This document shows, piece by piece, positions 11,850-22,848 of a DNA stretch of 64,000 nucleotides. This DNA is from Erythroxylum novogranatense. Its lineage: Eukaryota > Streptophyta > Magnoliopsida > Malpighiales > Erythroxylaceae. The first letter of the stretch is position 1; each line of letters starts with the position of its first letter. The notes beneath the pieces are model-generated. The model saw only the letters and a list, made by a program, of their open reading frames with translations, did not search any database and had not been told where the DNA came from. Both the position numbers and the translations under genes were made by a program. The DNA lies in assembly GCA_029891385.1 (NCBI GenBank), contig CM057233.1, positions 11,969,460 to 12,033,459 on the forward strand, written 5' to 3'.

Positions 11850-12535
11850 CCTCAAACTTACGGCACTTGTCTTCTTCTATTGCCACAATGTTAGCTGCAT
11901 AACGAGAAAGCTGTGTGAACTTCAGCTCATACTCGCTCACACTCATGTCTCTCTGAGTGAGGTTTAGAAATTCCCTGGCCTTCTCTTGCACATAGACCCT
12001 GGAGAGATATTTCTTTCTGAACACTTCTACAAAGTCCCTCCATGTCAACACCGAAGGAACAACCTGACTGTGAGGCACTGATTCCCACCAATGCAGTACG
12101 TCACCCGGCAACAGATTGACTGCATAATCTAGCTTCTCTTCATCTGCGCATCTCATCTGAACTAGAACCCTCTCGGTCCTCTTCAACCAGGCTTCAGCCT
12201 CTTCTGGATTTGTCGTCCCACTGAAATCCACAGCCCCAAACTTACGGAGCTTATCATATCGCCCTCACATCTCATGGAGCTTGCATCGGAATCTGAGATC
12301 TCTGACCTTTGGCATACGTGAATGCCTGAGCAAAGACTTGAAAGAAACTCGGATCCATGGGATTCATCTGAGGCATAGGAGGAGGCGGAGGAGACACTTC
12401 ATGTTGCAAGCTAGGTGCCTCAGAAATCAAAGCAGAATGTGTCCCAGCATCCTGAGGAACATGGAATTCATCCGTGCTCTCCTGACGAGAATGAGATCGA
12501 GTCATAGATCCTCGAGTTCTCTTTCGAGGCGGCAT
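11850..12535 (-). pseudogene. E2 gag, N-terminal part
   Basis: The start is taken at ATG 12535 (MPPRKRTRG), about 10 bases after a splice-acceptor-like site. A proline-rich N-terminus (PPPPPMPQMNP) is followed by a frameshift near 12265. The retrotransposon gag core then continues with RKFGAVDFSGTTNPEEAEAW, YAVNLLPGDVLHWWE, FVEVFRKKYLSR and SEYELKFTQLSRY. The frame stops at the E3 insertion and continues at 2292. The protein would form the nucleocapsid shell. Apart from the single shift and the insertion, the frame is in good order. Confidence 0.88.
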
Positions 12536-12542
12536 GTTCACT

Positions 12543-12562
12543 CCTTCAATAGAAAACCATTG
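12543..12562 (-). promoter_or_regulatory. Candidate 3' splice site just upstream of E2 gag
   Basis: On the minus strand GGTTTTCTATTGAAG|G ends at 12544, about 8 bases before the gag ATG and downstream of the PBS. Used with the donor at 14529 it would give a gag-pol mRNA lacking the PBS. E5 has a stronger counterpart at 47981. Confidence 0.4.
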
Positions 12563-12681
12563 AAAACTTTAGTTCAAGTAAAACGATTTTCAAAGCATGC
12601 AAAAATAGTTCAAATCATGTAAAACAGTGCAAGTTATTCCTTGAAAGCAATGCCAGGTAGCCCTAGACCAAAACCTAGGCA

Positions 12682-12692
12682 CTCTGATACCA
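12682..12692 (-). other. Primer-binding site of E2 (initiator tRNA-Met)
   Basis: On the minus strand TGGTATCAGAGTGCC begins five bases after the LTR edge at 12698. This is the usual chromovirus PBS. Confidence 0.9.
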
Positions 12693-13070
12693 CAACATGT
12701 TGGACCCCGTTGCCGAAGCCCAACATCGGACATGAGAGCGTGGTGCTGTATACGTGGGGTGAAACATGTTAATTAAGCGATTAACGAAAAAGACCATCGG
12801 AAGCTCGATGGACCCACTGTGAACAAACTCAAAACTTGCTTTCATGATTAAAACAAACATATCCATAAATCATTATCCAAAAGATGAGTTTTACAAAGCT
12901 TTAAGGACATTTCAAACCAAATTACAGCTTGAGTTCAAGAGCCAAAATATAAAATACACTTGAACCAATAAACTTGAAATGTAACTAAAGCCTTGACTTC
13001 CAAAAATACATCATAACAAAAAGAAAATGGAGTGCTGTCATAACTCGTGACTCACTCGGTCTCTTGCTCG

Positions 13071-13092
13071 TCACCTGAATGGGGGAGAATAG
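13071..13092 (-). promoter_or_regulatory. Candidate 3' splice site inside E2 LTR
   Basis: Element-sense CTATTCTCCCCCATTCAG|G has its AG at 13076-13075. An AGCT-TTAT-AGCT hairpin (13101-13112) lies directly upstream of the pyrimidine tract. With the donor at 14529 this defines a 1455-base candidate intron. Confidence 0.5.
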
Positions 13093-13299
13093 AGGGGGTG
13101 AGCTATAAAGCTTGTGGGAACATACTTATAATATAGAAATAAGCAAAAGTATTCAAAAATAACTCATTGTCATGGTACTTGTTGAAATCATAGCAATTGA
13201 ACATGCATGAGTCATTATCTTGAAATACTTGAATCTTGAACAATTCGTGATGCATGAAACATAACGACAGATCATAAACACATAACATAACATAATGGT

Positions 13300-13490
13300 T
13301 TGGGTTAGTCCTTGATTCATGACGTGTTACACGCTCCCATCGAAATGGTTATGTGTAGACGTAGTTTCCTGAGGGAATCCTTGTGGGGAACCCTGTGCCA
13401 CTTGCGGGCAGGCGGGAGAAGCTTTTTCGTGAGTCAAGGTACACTTGACTGTTCGTGAGGGACATACCGCAAACCCACATAATATGCATG
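13300..13490 (-). repeat. Conserved LTR block (GGCGGGAGAAGC) in E2
   Basis: On the plus strand it contains GGTTTGG, then GTGTAG, GCGGGCAGGCGGGAGAAGC, TCAAGGTACACTTGAC, GAGGGAC and AACCCACATAATATGC. The same words in the same order occur in E6 and, with small changes, E7, although the surrounding LTR sequence differs. Confidence 0.7.
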
Positions 13491-14072
13491 ATTCAAATTC
13501 TTGTAAACTTGTTTGCCAAACTGGCACTTGCTTGTAAACTTGCTTGTCATACATTTCGGAAAGCATGAATTCATGTGCATGTATTCGTGAAAGGAGAAAA
13601 CCCCTTTTGAAAACCTTTTCATAAATCATGAATGCGAATCATATAGCAAAATATAATCATCCCACAATAGCATGTAATGCAATCATTGATGCATTAAATC
13701 TTTCTTGATTTGAACAAAACAGTGAGTAACTTATTTACTCTATTATAAACATGGACCCACCTTGAATTCCTTGCTTGTTCTTGACTAGGAATGAGTTTCC
13801 TCTTGATCCTCTTGCTCCTCTTGCCTCACTTGATTTCCTAAAATAAGAACCAAAATCTCATTCAATAACTCATGTTGAAACAATATTTTCATTCTTAACT
13901 TCCATCCAAAATTTCATATCCTTAGAGACTGATTCAAAACTTCATTACTTCACAAAACTTGTAGATCTATGACTCTAGCTTACAACGCATCAAAAATCAC
14001 CTCAAAACGACTTCTGTAACAAAAGATATGCTCAAAACACTAAAATATATCCTTGCTGGAAATCGAAGACTC

Positions 14073-14247
14073 GTCGCGACGAACAGCCTCCGCTCGTCGC
14101 GACGAAAGACATCTGCCTCGCACGTCGCGACGAACGACTTGTGTACGTCGCAACGAACAACCTTGCACGTCACAGCGAACGACTTGTTCACGTCGCGGCG
14201 AACAGCCTCGCGCATGTCGCGACGAACAGCCTGGTGCACGTCGCGAC
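14073..14247 (-). repeat. Eight-unit palindromic array (GTCGCGAC core) in E2 LTR
   Basis: Cores start at 14073, 14096, 14124, 14147, 14169, 14192, 14216 and 14240, spaced 22-28 bases. Five are perfect GTCGCGAC and three carry one or two changes. Each is followed by GAAC/GAAAG-like bases and a short variable linker. CpG content is far above that of the surrounding LTR. Confidence 0.9.
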
Positions 14248-14522
14248 GTGCGGGTCTGAAGAACATCTCCGAACCCGACTTTCATGCATTTTTCCCACTT
14301 AAATCCTACTCTTTTGCTCATACAACCCACTTAAACTTTAGATCATGCTTGATACTTCATTTCTAAACTCATTCAACACAAAATTATCAACAAAAACACA
14401 ACCAAATCAACAACCCTAAGAGATTTCACCTGTTTTTCCCCATAAACTATAAACCATCGGTTCTAACTCATGCAACTCTAATCTAGGGTTTAATCCATCC
14501 TAAACAAGAAGAAACAAACTTA

Positions 14523-14534
14523 TACTTACCAGAG
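14523..14534 (-). promoter_or_regulatory. Candidate 5' splice site inside E2 LTR
   Basis: Element-sense CTCTG|GTAAGTATAAG has GT at 14529-14528, close to an ideal donor. It lies after an AG-rich leader (14540-14640 minus) and a possible TATA box TATAAG (14764-14759). Confidence 0.55.
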
Positions 14535-14920
14535 AATGCTTCAAATCCTTCAGAAATCGTCTGAACCTAGCTTCCTCTTCTTCCTCTCTTCCACCGTAAC
14601 TCTCTTCTTCTTCCTCTCTACTCTTTATTTTTCTTTCTTTCTTTCTAACTCTTTCCTTAAGCCTAAAAGATAGCACATGGACTAAAATGGCCTTCCTTGT
14701 TTAGTCTTAATCTTCCCAACTTAAGTGAACTTCCTAAAACGCCCTCATACATTTTACCCTTATACACTTTTATTCTTTCATTACCACTTATTCCACACTA
14801 ATCTCAATTTAATCTTAATTTCCACTAACACTTTCACTAAAATCAAACTATGCCACAATTAAATACAATCAACATAGTTCATACTTAATAACATCAAGAA
14901 AAATAATTTGGGGCCCAACA

Positions 14921-16703
14921 AGAACTACCCTACGTATGATCTTGAGCTTGCAGCAGTAGTGTTTGCTTTGAAAATTTGGCGACATTACTTATATGGTGAA
15001 AAGTGTAGGATTTTCACTGACCATAAAATTTTGAAATATCTACTTAACTAGAAAGAACTTAATCTAAGACAACGACATTGGTTGGAACTGTTTAAAAATT
15101 ATGATTGTATTGTGGACTATCATCCTAGTAAAGCTAATATTGTGGCTGATTCCTTAAGTTGGAAAACCATTTTGGCATTGTTAATGCGATAGGGTGAATT
15201 GGGGCTTGCATCTAATGAGGCTTTAATAGCTTAATTAAAAGATAATGCTTCCTTATGACAAGAGAGTTTTGATGTTCAAAAAGTTGATGATAAGCTACAA
15301 CAACTTATCTTGGCAACTAGGGAAGGCAAACAACCTGACTTTTCTGTGAAAGGAGATGGTGATCAGTATTACAAAGATCGATTGTGTATACCAACTTGTG
15401 ATGAATTAAAGAAAAAGCTATTGTTTGAGGCCAATAATATTGTTTTTACAATACACCCTAGTGGAAATAAAATGTAAAAAGATCTGAAGAAGCATTACTG
15501 GTGGTCTGGTATGAAACATGATGTTGTAGATTATGTATCCAAATGTTTGACATGTCAGCAAGTTAAAACTGAGCATCAGGTTCCATCTGGTTTATTACAT
15601 CCTATTTCGATTCCTCAATAGAAATGGGATAATATTACGATAGATTTTGTCATTGCGCTTCCTCTCACTCAAAGGAAGCATGATGTTGTATGGGTGATTG
15701 TGGATAAATTCACCAAGTCTGCTCATTTTATGCTTGTTCGTGTTGATTATTCATTGGATAAGCTTGCAGATATATATGTTAATGAGATATTGAGATTTCA
15801 TGGGTGCCATTGTTTATTATTTTTTATCGTGATCCTCGATTTACTTTGAGATTTTGGAAAATTTTGCAAAAGGCTTTGGGAACTCAAGTCAAGTTTAGTA
15901 CCACTTTCCATCCCCAGACAAATGGATAGTCTAAACGAGTTATCTAGATATTGGAAGATATGCTTCAGGGTTGTGTTAAAATTTTTAGGAAATTGGGATA
16001 ACTATCTTTCTTTAATAGAGTTTGTTTATAACAACAATTATTAGACTAGTATTGACATGGAGCCTTATGAAGCCCTATATGGTAGGAAGTGTGAGACTCC
16101 AATTTTTTGGACTGAATTAAGTGAAAACAAGATGATCGAGCCTGATATTGTAAAAGATGTTGAAGAGAAAGTTCAAATTATCCAACAAAGATTGAAAGCT
16201 GCCAATGATAGGCAAAAATCCTATGATGATTTAAAAAAAGAAAGATATTGAGTATCAGGTAGGAGATGAGGAATTTTTGAAAGTATCACCATAGAAAAAT
16301 ATACTTCAGTTTGGGAAGAAAGGTAAGCTCATCCTACAATACGTTGGTCCCAGTGAAATTCTTAAGAAAGTTCGACCAGTAGCTTATCAGTTAGCTCTTC
16401 TTGAAGAATTGGCCAAGTTGCACTATATGTTTCATGTTTCTATGTTGAGAAGATATCAATCTAATGATACACATAAGGTTCCTATACAAGAAATTCAAGT
16501 ACAACCGAATTTTTCTTAAGAGAAAGGGACTATTTCTATCTTATCCAGACAAGTCCGACAACTCAAAAATAAACAAATACCTCTAGTTAAAGCACTCTGG
16601 CAACGCCAAGGACCTGAGGAAGCAATATAGGAACCAGAATCGACTATGAGAGCTTAGCATCCTCAGATATTCTTATCAGGTATGAATTTCTAGGACGAAA
16701 TTC
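14921..16703 (+). pseudogene. E4 pol remnant: RNase H end, integrase, chromodomain
   Basis: Plus-strand gypsy pol entered at the E2 junction. RNase H words are [30 protein letters not shown] and DYHPSKANIVADSL (14925-15170). Integrase follows: zinc-binding part with [11 protein letters not shown] and [12 protein letters not shown] (about 15490-15580), core with TIDFVIALPL and DKFTKSAHF, STTFHPQTNG and EPYEALYGRKCETP, up to about 16250. Near 16530-16650 are VRQLKNKQIPLVKALWQR-type chromodomain residues. Many stops (for example near 15055, 15185, 15475, 15620) and frameshifts show it is old and dead. Integrase would join element DNA to the genome, and the chromodomain directs it to chromatin marks. 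The 5' half of the element lies left of the window, beyond E2. Confidence 0.87.
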
Positions 16704-16707
16704 ATTT

Positions 16708-16721
16708 AAGGAGGAGAGAAA
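16708..16721 (+). other. Polypurine tract of E4
   Basis: AAGGAGGAGAGAAA directly before the TGTAAGGCCCC LTR start, preceded by the block GGACGAAATTC shared with E3 and E5. Confidence 0.85.
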
Positions 16722-18325
16722 TGTAAGGCCCCAAATTACACCCTATTAGGAATGTTTCATGTCCATGGAAGTATATATGATAGGAGTTAATCATTATGAT
16801 TTGATTATGTTGCTTATGTCTTGAATTTTGGTTTGATGGATTATAATTAGTAACTTAGAATTTATTTATTACAATTAGGGAAAATTGATGAATTAAAATG
16901 CACATTTGGACTAGGAAAAATGTCAAGTGTAAGACAAGTTGTCACATGAAAAATTAGGATAACTAATCCTATGAATTAGTGACATTTGGCATGAAAAATT
17001 AAATGAAAAAGGGCCTAGCCTAATGGTGACATTTGGAAGCTTATGGAGTGGACAAATGGGATACATGCTTAGTGACAAATGTCAATGGAAGGAAGAGACT
17101 TCTTGCACCCAATTGAACTAAGCTTGTGCAAAACATGTTTCTACTGTGTTTTCTCTTCTTTCTTCATCTCTCACCATCGGAAACCTATTCTTATCTTACA
17201 ACCTTGTGTTTTGTTTGAGTTTTCTGAATTATCACATCAAAATACTGTATACTGCATCAAGGAAGCTAGATCTTGTTATCTTCTATGTTGTTGTCTTCTT
17301 GGTGCTAAGATCATCCTAATTTCACCTTGATCTTGGAATTGTGTTTGTTTGCTTGGAAGGCTAGATTGGCTTGTTCATTAAAGTAGGAATTTGAGTTAAA
17401 CATGTAAGTGGAATTCTAAACTTGATGGCATGTAGTAATACAAATTCTATGATGATTGAATTGGGGTAGAATATATGTTGTGTTGATAATATAATGAGTT
17501 CAGGAAAATGATGCTTGTTTGATAGATTATGTTCTAGTTTTTTATGCAAGGAAGACAATGGTTTCTGAGCTTTCAAATTAATGATTTTGAGTTGGAATTG
17601 GACATGAAATTGATGAGGAATTGAAGTATAATTAAAATATATTTTAGGTGTAATTAATGGACTATGATGTAGGTGTTCTGAATTTGGTATAAAGATGTAA
17701 GAATCTGGAAAATTGATAGAAATTGGACAATGCACTTTCGGATTGCCTATCCCACGATCATGGGACCTACATAAGCTCCTTCCCATGATCATGGGCAATT
17801 CCTTAAAGTGAGAAAAGTTCAATTTTGTGTGATAGTTGAACCAACTAAGGATAAGTTACTTTATTTAGGTGCGTTTGGACTTGATTGGGGTTTGAAATGA
17901 ACCTAGTTTGATGTTGGATTAATTGGTTAAAGGTTGAATAAGTTTTTGAATGTTAATTGGGGTGATAACTTAAGAAATGGATTGTTTGACACCAATGTAT
18001 CTAATTTTGGAATTTATGAGTTGTTTAAGGGATGAAGGTGTTCTTATGAACACAAATGTGATCAAAAGGATATAAGAATGTAAAATGGATATGAATGTTG
18101 AGAATTGGGAATTTAAATGAACATATATAATGTGTAATTACTTAATGTTATCATTGATGTATTGATGCGAATGCTTAAATTCATAAGGCATATTGAATTT
18201 GTTCGGATATGAAATGTAAAGTATGTTGCCTTATTATATAGGAATTTCTGGAATATCTTGATATGTTTTAGGTTTGTTTTGTGTGGCATCCGTATATCCT
18301 CCTAGGGGGGTATTAGGATGTTACA
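16722..18325 (+). repeat. E4 3' LTR
   Basis: Begins TGTAAGGCCCC after the polypurine tract and ends GGATGTTACA (1604 bp), with short inverted termini TGTAA/TTACA. It holds a leader-like stretch (17100-17330), a GTAAGTGG donor-like site near 17404, and a pair of 14-bp palindromes (17751-17795). The 5' LTR is outside the window, so its duplication cannot be checked. Confidence 0.82.
17751..17795 (+). repeat. Pair of 14-bp palindromes in E4 LTR
   Basis: CCCACGATCATGGG (17751-17764) and the perfect palindrome CCCATGATCATGGG (17782-17795), 31 bases apart. Confidence 0.85.
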
Positions 18326-19141
18326 TCTTTAGCATAAAAGATGTTTAAGCATACCTATAAATTGTTCTTACTTTTAAACACAACTTGTCAAAGTCTACTC
18401 TTAAATTGCTCAGTTTTTAAGGGAATGGTTGTTAATTGATCATGAGTAAAAATAATGAATGTTTAATTCTTATCTTAGTTTCGAAAGTTATTGCTCTTTT
18501 CTAATGACTGTCTATTCTTAAGGAATATGGTTAAAGAGGAAGTGTTTTTATTTTAATTTTGATTTTTTTTAGTTTTGCTCAGGGACAGTCAAAAGTTAAA
18601 TGTGGGGAAACTTGATAAGTACTTGATTGACTATATATTTACTCCCTAATGCTTAGTGATTAATGTTATGTTGCAGTTAACATATTTTGGTTCCTATTTT
18701 ACTTTATGTACAAATTGGAGGAACAATAACCAAAATGAGCTAAATCTGTATCTTTATTGTCATTTTAACAATGTTTGATCTTATGTAAAGAGGAAGATTA
18801 ATTATGGTAAAGATGGGACAAAGAATGGAAGAATTAAAGTCACTATGAATTACATGACTATGTATGGGAACACGTAACTCATTGGAAACATGTACGAACT
18901 TGAAGATGTTGCAACCTTGAGACCTATATGCCTGATTGGAAACCTATATGCCTGTTTGGAGACTTACATGGCCATATAGGTGACTTACATTGTCGTGTAT
19001 ATTGGTCGTGTACCTCTCTGGGATTGTGTAATTATGTGATTTCTACCGAATTAACGTACTCGATCACTCACATTTGTGTAGCTAACCAGAAAGGGTATGA
19101 AGAAATTAGAGACTCAAAAGGAAACAAATTCCCTACCTTTT

Positions 19142-20086
19142 GGCTCCGTTTGGTTGGCGGGAAAGTAAAGTGAATTTGGAATATGATTCTTTGGAAAATA
19201 AATCTATGGAAAGTAAAGATATTCACATGTTTGGATGCTTATAAGAATTCTAATAGGAAAGTTAGATAGTTCTTATTATAGTGTTTGATATGTAACAATA
19301 TTTTATAGAATGTAACTTAATTTTAACTTATATTTTCAATTATATCCTTATAAATGAATAAAATTAAAATCGTTAAATAAGGAAAAATATGAACACGAAG
19401 ATTGTCGATTAAAACTTCTAAACAAAAATATTCAAAATTTAAATGTCGGTCGATAAATCTGAAAATCTTTTAAAATAGGGAGATTTTTGCAAAATTTTCA
19501 AAAAATTTAAGATTTCCTTCCTCCTCTTATCTCTCCTTCCCCTTTTTAAAAGTTTTTAATTAGTTATTTTATATATTTTAACTTTTATAATTATTGTGAA
19601 TTTTAATTTTTTAAAAATTAATAAATATTTGTATTACTAATAATAATTATAAATTAAATAAAACTTAAAAATATTTTATTTAAATTTATTTTAATATTTT
19701 ATATAATATTTATTAATAAAGTATTAATAAAACATATTTTTAAAATAAATAATTTAAAATTATTATTTATAAACTAATATTTATTTTATATATTTTAATT
19801 ATTAAATCAAAATTTATTTAAAATTTATATATTTTAAAGTTGCGAGTTGAGGAAAATGAAGAGTTTAATTGTCTAGTGTATTTTTTAGATTAAATTTCTG
19901 GGGAAAGTAATCTAAATATCAAGGGGGTGTTGGGATTTAGAATCCAAGGAAAGTGTCACTACTTTCCCTAAATTATGAAAGTTTTACTTTCCTAACTACT
20001 GGAAAAAACGAACCAAACGTAATAATTTAAATTTTATGAAAAATATTACTTTCTCCAGCAACAATCCATGCCAACCAAACAGGGCC
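19142..20086. mobile_element. Harbinger-type MITE / non-autonomous DNA transposon
   Basis: Terminal inverted repeats GGCTCCGTTTGGTTGGC (left) and its near complement GCCAACCAAACAGGGCC (right) enclose 945 bp of very AT-rich non-coding DNA. TTT flanks both ends (19139-19141 and 20087-20089), compatible with a 3-bp duplication. The GTTTGGTT termini resemble those of the larger Harbinger element at 29266. No transposase is encoded. Confidence 0.75.
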
Positions 20087-20246
20087 TTTAAGCTATAAGG
20101 AGTTAAACTTCATCTTTCCAGTTTAAAAGTGATACCAAAGCCGATGAACATGTTTGGGCATTGATCTATTGACGCTGTTATTAATTCTCTTTTGGGATTA
20201 AATATGTTATTCTGTATTTAGTATTTTGGATTTTTATGAACAATTA

Positions 20247-20269
20247 TATATATATATATATATATATAT
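20247..20269. repeat. (TA)n microsatellite
   Basis: About eleven uninterrupted TA units. Confidence 0.9.
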
Positions 20270-20299
20270 TCATTACCAGAATCTAGATTGCAATATGTA

Positions 20300-21269
20300 A
20301 TCGTTGTACATCTAATTCACTGGTGGTAAATTAGTGGTCGAGCATGATTACGAATAACATAGCATAGGTTAAATGATCCAAACTTATGTGCTAGTTGTTT
20401 AAATTAACTTGTTTTCCAATTATGTAATGTGGTTGTCACTAAAGATGCCCGGGCTTGGCCTAGCAGGCCCAAATCGAAGTAGGGTTACCTTAGGTTGAAT
20501 TTTTAATTTTTTAGAAAATGACAAAACGACGTTATTTTATCCGTCTGACCTTGGGCTGAGGCCCACTCAATCTGGGTCGAGCAAGGTTGAACCTAGTCTC
20601 AGGCCCTTTTGTCGGGCTTAGTTGTCATACTAAATATGGAGAACTTATTTTAAGTTGTTTGATAGCTAAACTTAATTAAAGAGCTTATTTTAATTAGATA
20701 CAACCTAAGAGAAAACTATGGTTAGCCGAGTTTGTTGATAATCTAAGTTTAATAGTTTCAAAGAGAGGTACAAAAACAACATGATGATTGATTATATACA
20801 TTCATGTGAAGGTCGAGATCGAACCGCAAATTGGATTCAACACTCATTGATTAACCCTAACAATTTTGTACTATTTGATTTGACTTGTCTTCAATAGTTT
20901 CACTACTAATACAAATTTAATTGTGCAAAGCTATGTACTATTTTCTGACGTGGTCAATGCATCAACCACGCAATGTTTATTTATATATCTTGGATCAACT
21001 ACTCTTTTACTATTTTTTTTTCACCTAAAAAATAGCTTTGAATTGATCTATCAAAACTACAAAACTGATTTTTATAATTATTGATTTGAATCGTAGATCA
21101 CAAGATAATTTACGCTTGCCACCAGGGTCGTGAGACCTTAGATTTTAATAAAATTTGTGTATTGCACCGCCAAACTATAGGGACGTTGCAGATTCCTAAA
21201 TGATTGTTATAAAATTTAGGTAGGTAGGTGAAATTGGTCAAACTAAGTTTCCAAACTTCAAGGAGTACA
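20300..21269. other. Intergenic, no gene seen
   Basis: AT-rich sequence. A locally GC-rich patch at 20440-20630 has repeated GGGCTTGG/GGCCCA-type words and may be an old transposon scrap, but no termini could be matched. No frame shows a known domain. Confidence 0.5.
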
Positions 21270-21440
21270 ACTGTAGATGTCTTCAGGTTGAAGGCCAATC
21301 CAAGGTGGTGAGCATGGCGGAAAATGTTCATTATCATGGAATCATCAGCTAACCTTGGCAGAATTTCAATACAATGCTTCCTTTCATTCTTCCGTTGCCG
21401 TGACCCTTATGGCTACTCCTTGCTTATCTGTCACCGAAAG
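21270..21440 (+). pseudogene. Gypsy integrase relic
   Basis: Plus-strand translation gives QVEGQSKVVSMAE and, in the next frame, LTLAEFQYNASFHSSVAVT. These match the DGQTE...LPWAEFWYNTSFHSS region around the catalytic Glu of chromovirus integrases. Short, frameshifted and without other domains, it is an orphan fragment. Confidence 0.5.
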
Positions 21441-22848
21441 GGAAAAAAGTACCAAGTTGGTGAATAATAAACCATTGTTGGGATCATAGCTTAGCAATCT
21501 TATAGTGCAAGATGAGATAATTACAAAAGAGGTTACATCAAAGACCTGAAAGCAATTGTAATGCTTCTTTTTCTCCCTCTCTACATTATAATACAAATAA
21601 TGTGCATACATGAGAAACCCCATCCCCCATCTTTACATAAGTCACAACTATATATTACAATGTTAAATAGTGAGGAACTATGTTTCCATGCAAATTTGTT
21701 CTCTCTTGCAATTGTCAAAACTGTCTTGAGCTGAAATGACAGGATGCTTTATGACTTCTTCGACCACCTGCTGCTACTTCTGCATAGAATAGGCAAGCAA
21801 GAAAATACCCCAAATCAACAAGGAGGCATTTAATAGCAACAAGCAACCTGGACATTGATCCTTGTCATGCAAACTCGTATATCATTAGAGATACGAAAAT
21901 ATTCTACTAGGCTAAGTCAAGGGGTAGCAGAAATGGATTTACTTCGGCATCCCACAAATAGGTCCAAAATCAGATATCAATTATGGCACTCATATTTGAG
22001 TTCTGTGGCACAATCAAGATCATTCAGTATATCAGGAAGCAGCTTTCTTAATTTTACTGTATCAACAAATGCCAACTAAATCTCAGAGCACAATCCAAAG
22101 ATGCCGACTTGAATTATTTATTTATTTACGACTGGAAATTGCCCATTAATGTGGCGTTCAAGGGCTGCTCAAACACCAGCAACCAATGCTAGATATTGAG
22201 AGTTTACTGTATTTCCTGCTATTTCATTTCTTCAGCTTATAAAACAATAAGAAAGGTACATTAATAATAGTAAAGGCCACTATAAACCTAACATTTCTTA
22301 TACACTTCCTACTTTCATCAGAGATATCCATTGACAACTATTCAATGTTCCTAACAACAGTCAAAATAGAGAACAGAGGGGGTGGCGGGACTTGAAATTG
22401 AATTTTTGCATAATAGAAAGATCATGTTAATGCAAAAGATTTTGCGTGATAAAACTCGTATATCATTAGAGATGAGTTCGTCTACATATATGCACAAGGA
22501 GCCCTACCTAAATAAGGGATATACAAAGGAGGAGATTTGTCAACTGCTTTAATTTAGATTTGACTATCTAAATAGGAAAGCATAAAAAATACATTAATAA
22601 CATTAACAAATAAGGTAACTAAATCGGTAAGTTGGCAAATGATTAATTAACTGAATCTTCTGACAATCTTCTAACAGATCACAAAGAGTCCAAATGTCGT
22701 TGTTGCCAAGATTAAAAGGAAAAAGTTCACGTATGCTATATTTGATCATATTCATCTCATAAATCTTAAAAAGATTGCCACACTCTTCACGTAGGCTAAA
22801 AAAAATGGAAGATAATAGGTTTATATGCTTACTGAGACTGAAACGTTT
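21441..22848. other. Intergenic / 3' flank of the PHD-Myb gene
   Basis: AT-rich; part is likely 3' untranslated region of the minus-strand gene ending at 22849. A ~21-base word, AACTCGTATATCATTAGAGA, occurs at about 21872 and again at about 22453. No other coding or RNA gene was recognised. Confidence 0.5.

Larger units (their letters stand above)
170..14920 (-). mobile_element. E2: Ty3/gypsy chromovirus (Tekay/Del-like), minus strand, split by E3
   Basis: Element read right to left: 5' LTR 12698-14920, PBS 12682-12692, gag 12535 down to 1849 with E3 (2298-11844) inserted in it, then protease, reverse transcriptase and the first part of RNase H down to 170. Integrase and the 3' LTR lie beyond the left edge, past a LINE insertion. 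It was itself inserted into the older plus-strand element E4 at 14920/14921. Family assignment rests on the order pro-RT-RNaseH, the tRNA-Met PBS and the zinc-knuckle gag; the chromodomain is not in view for this copy. Confidence 0.88.
12698..14920 (-). repeat. E2 5' LTR
   Basis: On the plus strand it runs TGTTGGACCC to GGGGCCCAACA (2223 bp); in element sense TGTTGGGCCCC to GGGTCCAACA followed by the PBS. It contains a donor (14529), eight palindromic units (14073-14247), the GGCGGGAGAAGC block (near 13408), an AGCT hairpin (13101-13112) and an acceptor (13075). The partner LTR is off the left edge. Confidence 0.88.
18326..20300 (+). mobile_element. Probable Tat-like gypsy 3' end and LTR relic, interrupted by a MITE
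   Basis: At 18575-18612 TTGCTCAGGGACAGTCAAAAG and AAATGTGGGGAAA resemble the conserved 3' stretch and polypurine tract of Tat/Ogre-type elements. TGATAAGTACTTG at about 18613 would be the LTR start. The LTR-like sequence is interrupted by the MITE at 19142-20086 and seems to resume to about 20300. No coding domain is visible and the far end is not defined, so this rests on pattern memory and is tentative. Confidence 0.4.

Noticed and set aside
12682..12692. tRNA-Met-like sequence considered as a tRNA gene
   Set aside because: Only the 3'-end complement used as a primer-binding site is present, not a cloverleaf; the same holds at 47881 and 6755.
14073..14247. CRISPR-like regular repeats
   Set aside because: The units are short palindromes with related linkers rather than repeats separated by unique spacers, and the context is a plant retrotransposon LTR.
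20440..20630. GC-rich patch with GGGCTTGG/GGCCCA words, considered as a small transposon
   Set aside because: No matching terminal inverted repeats or target duplication could be found.
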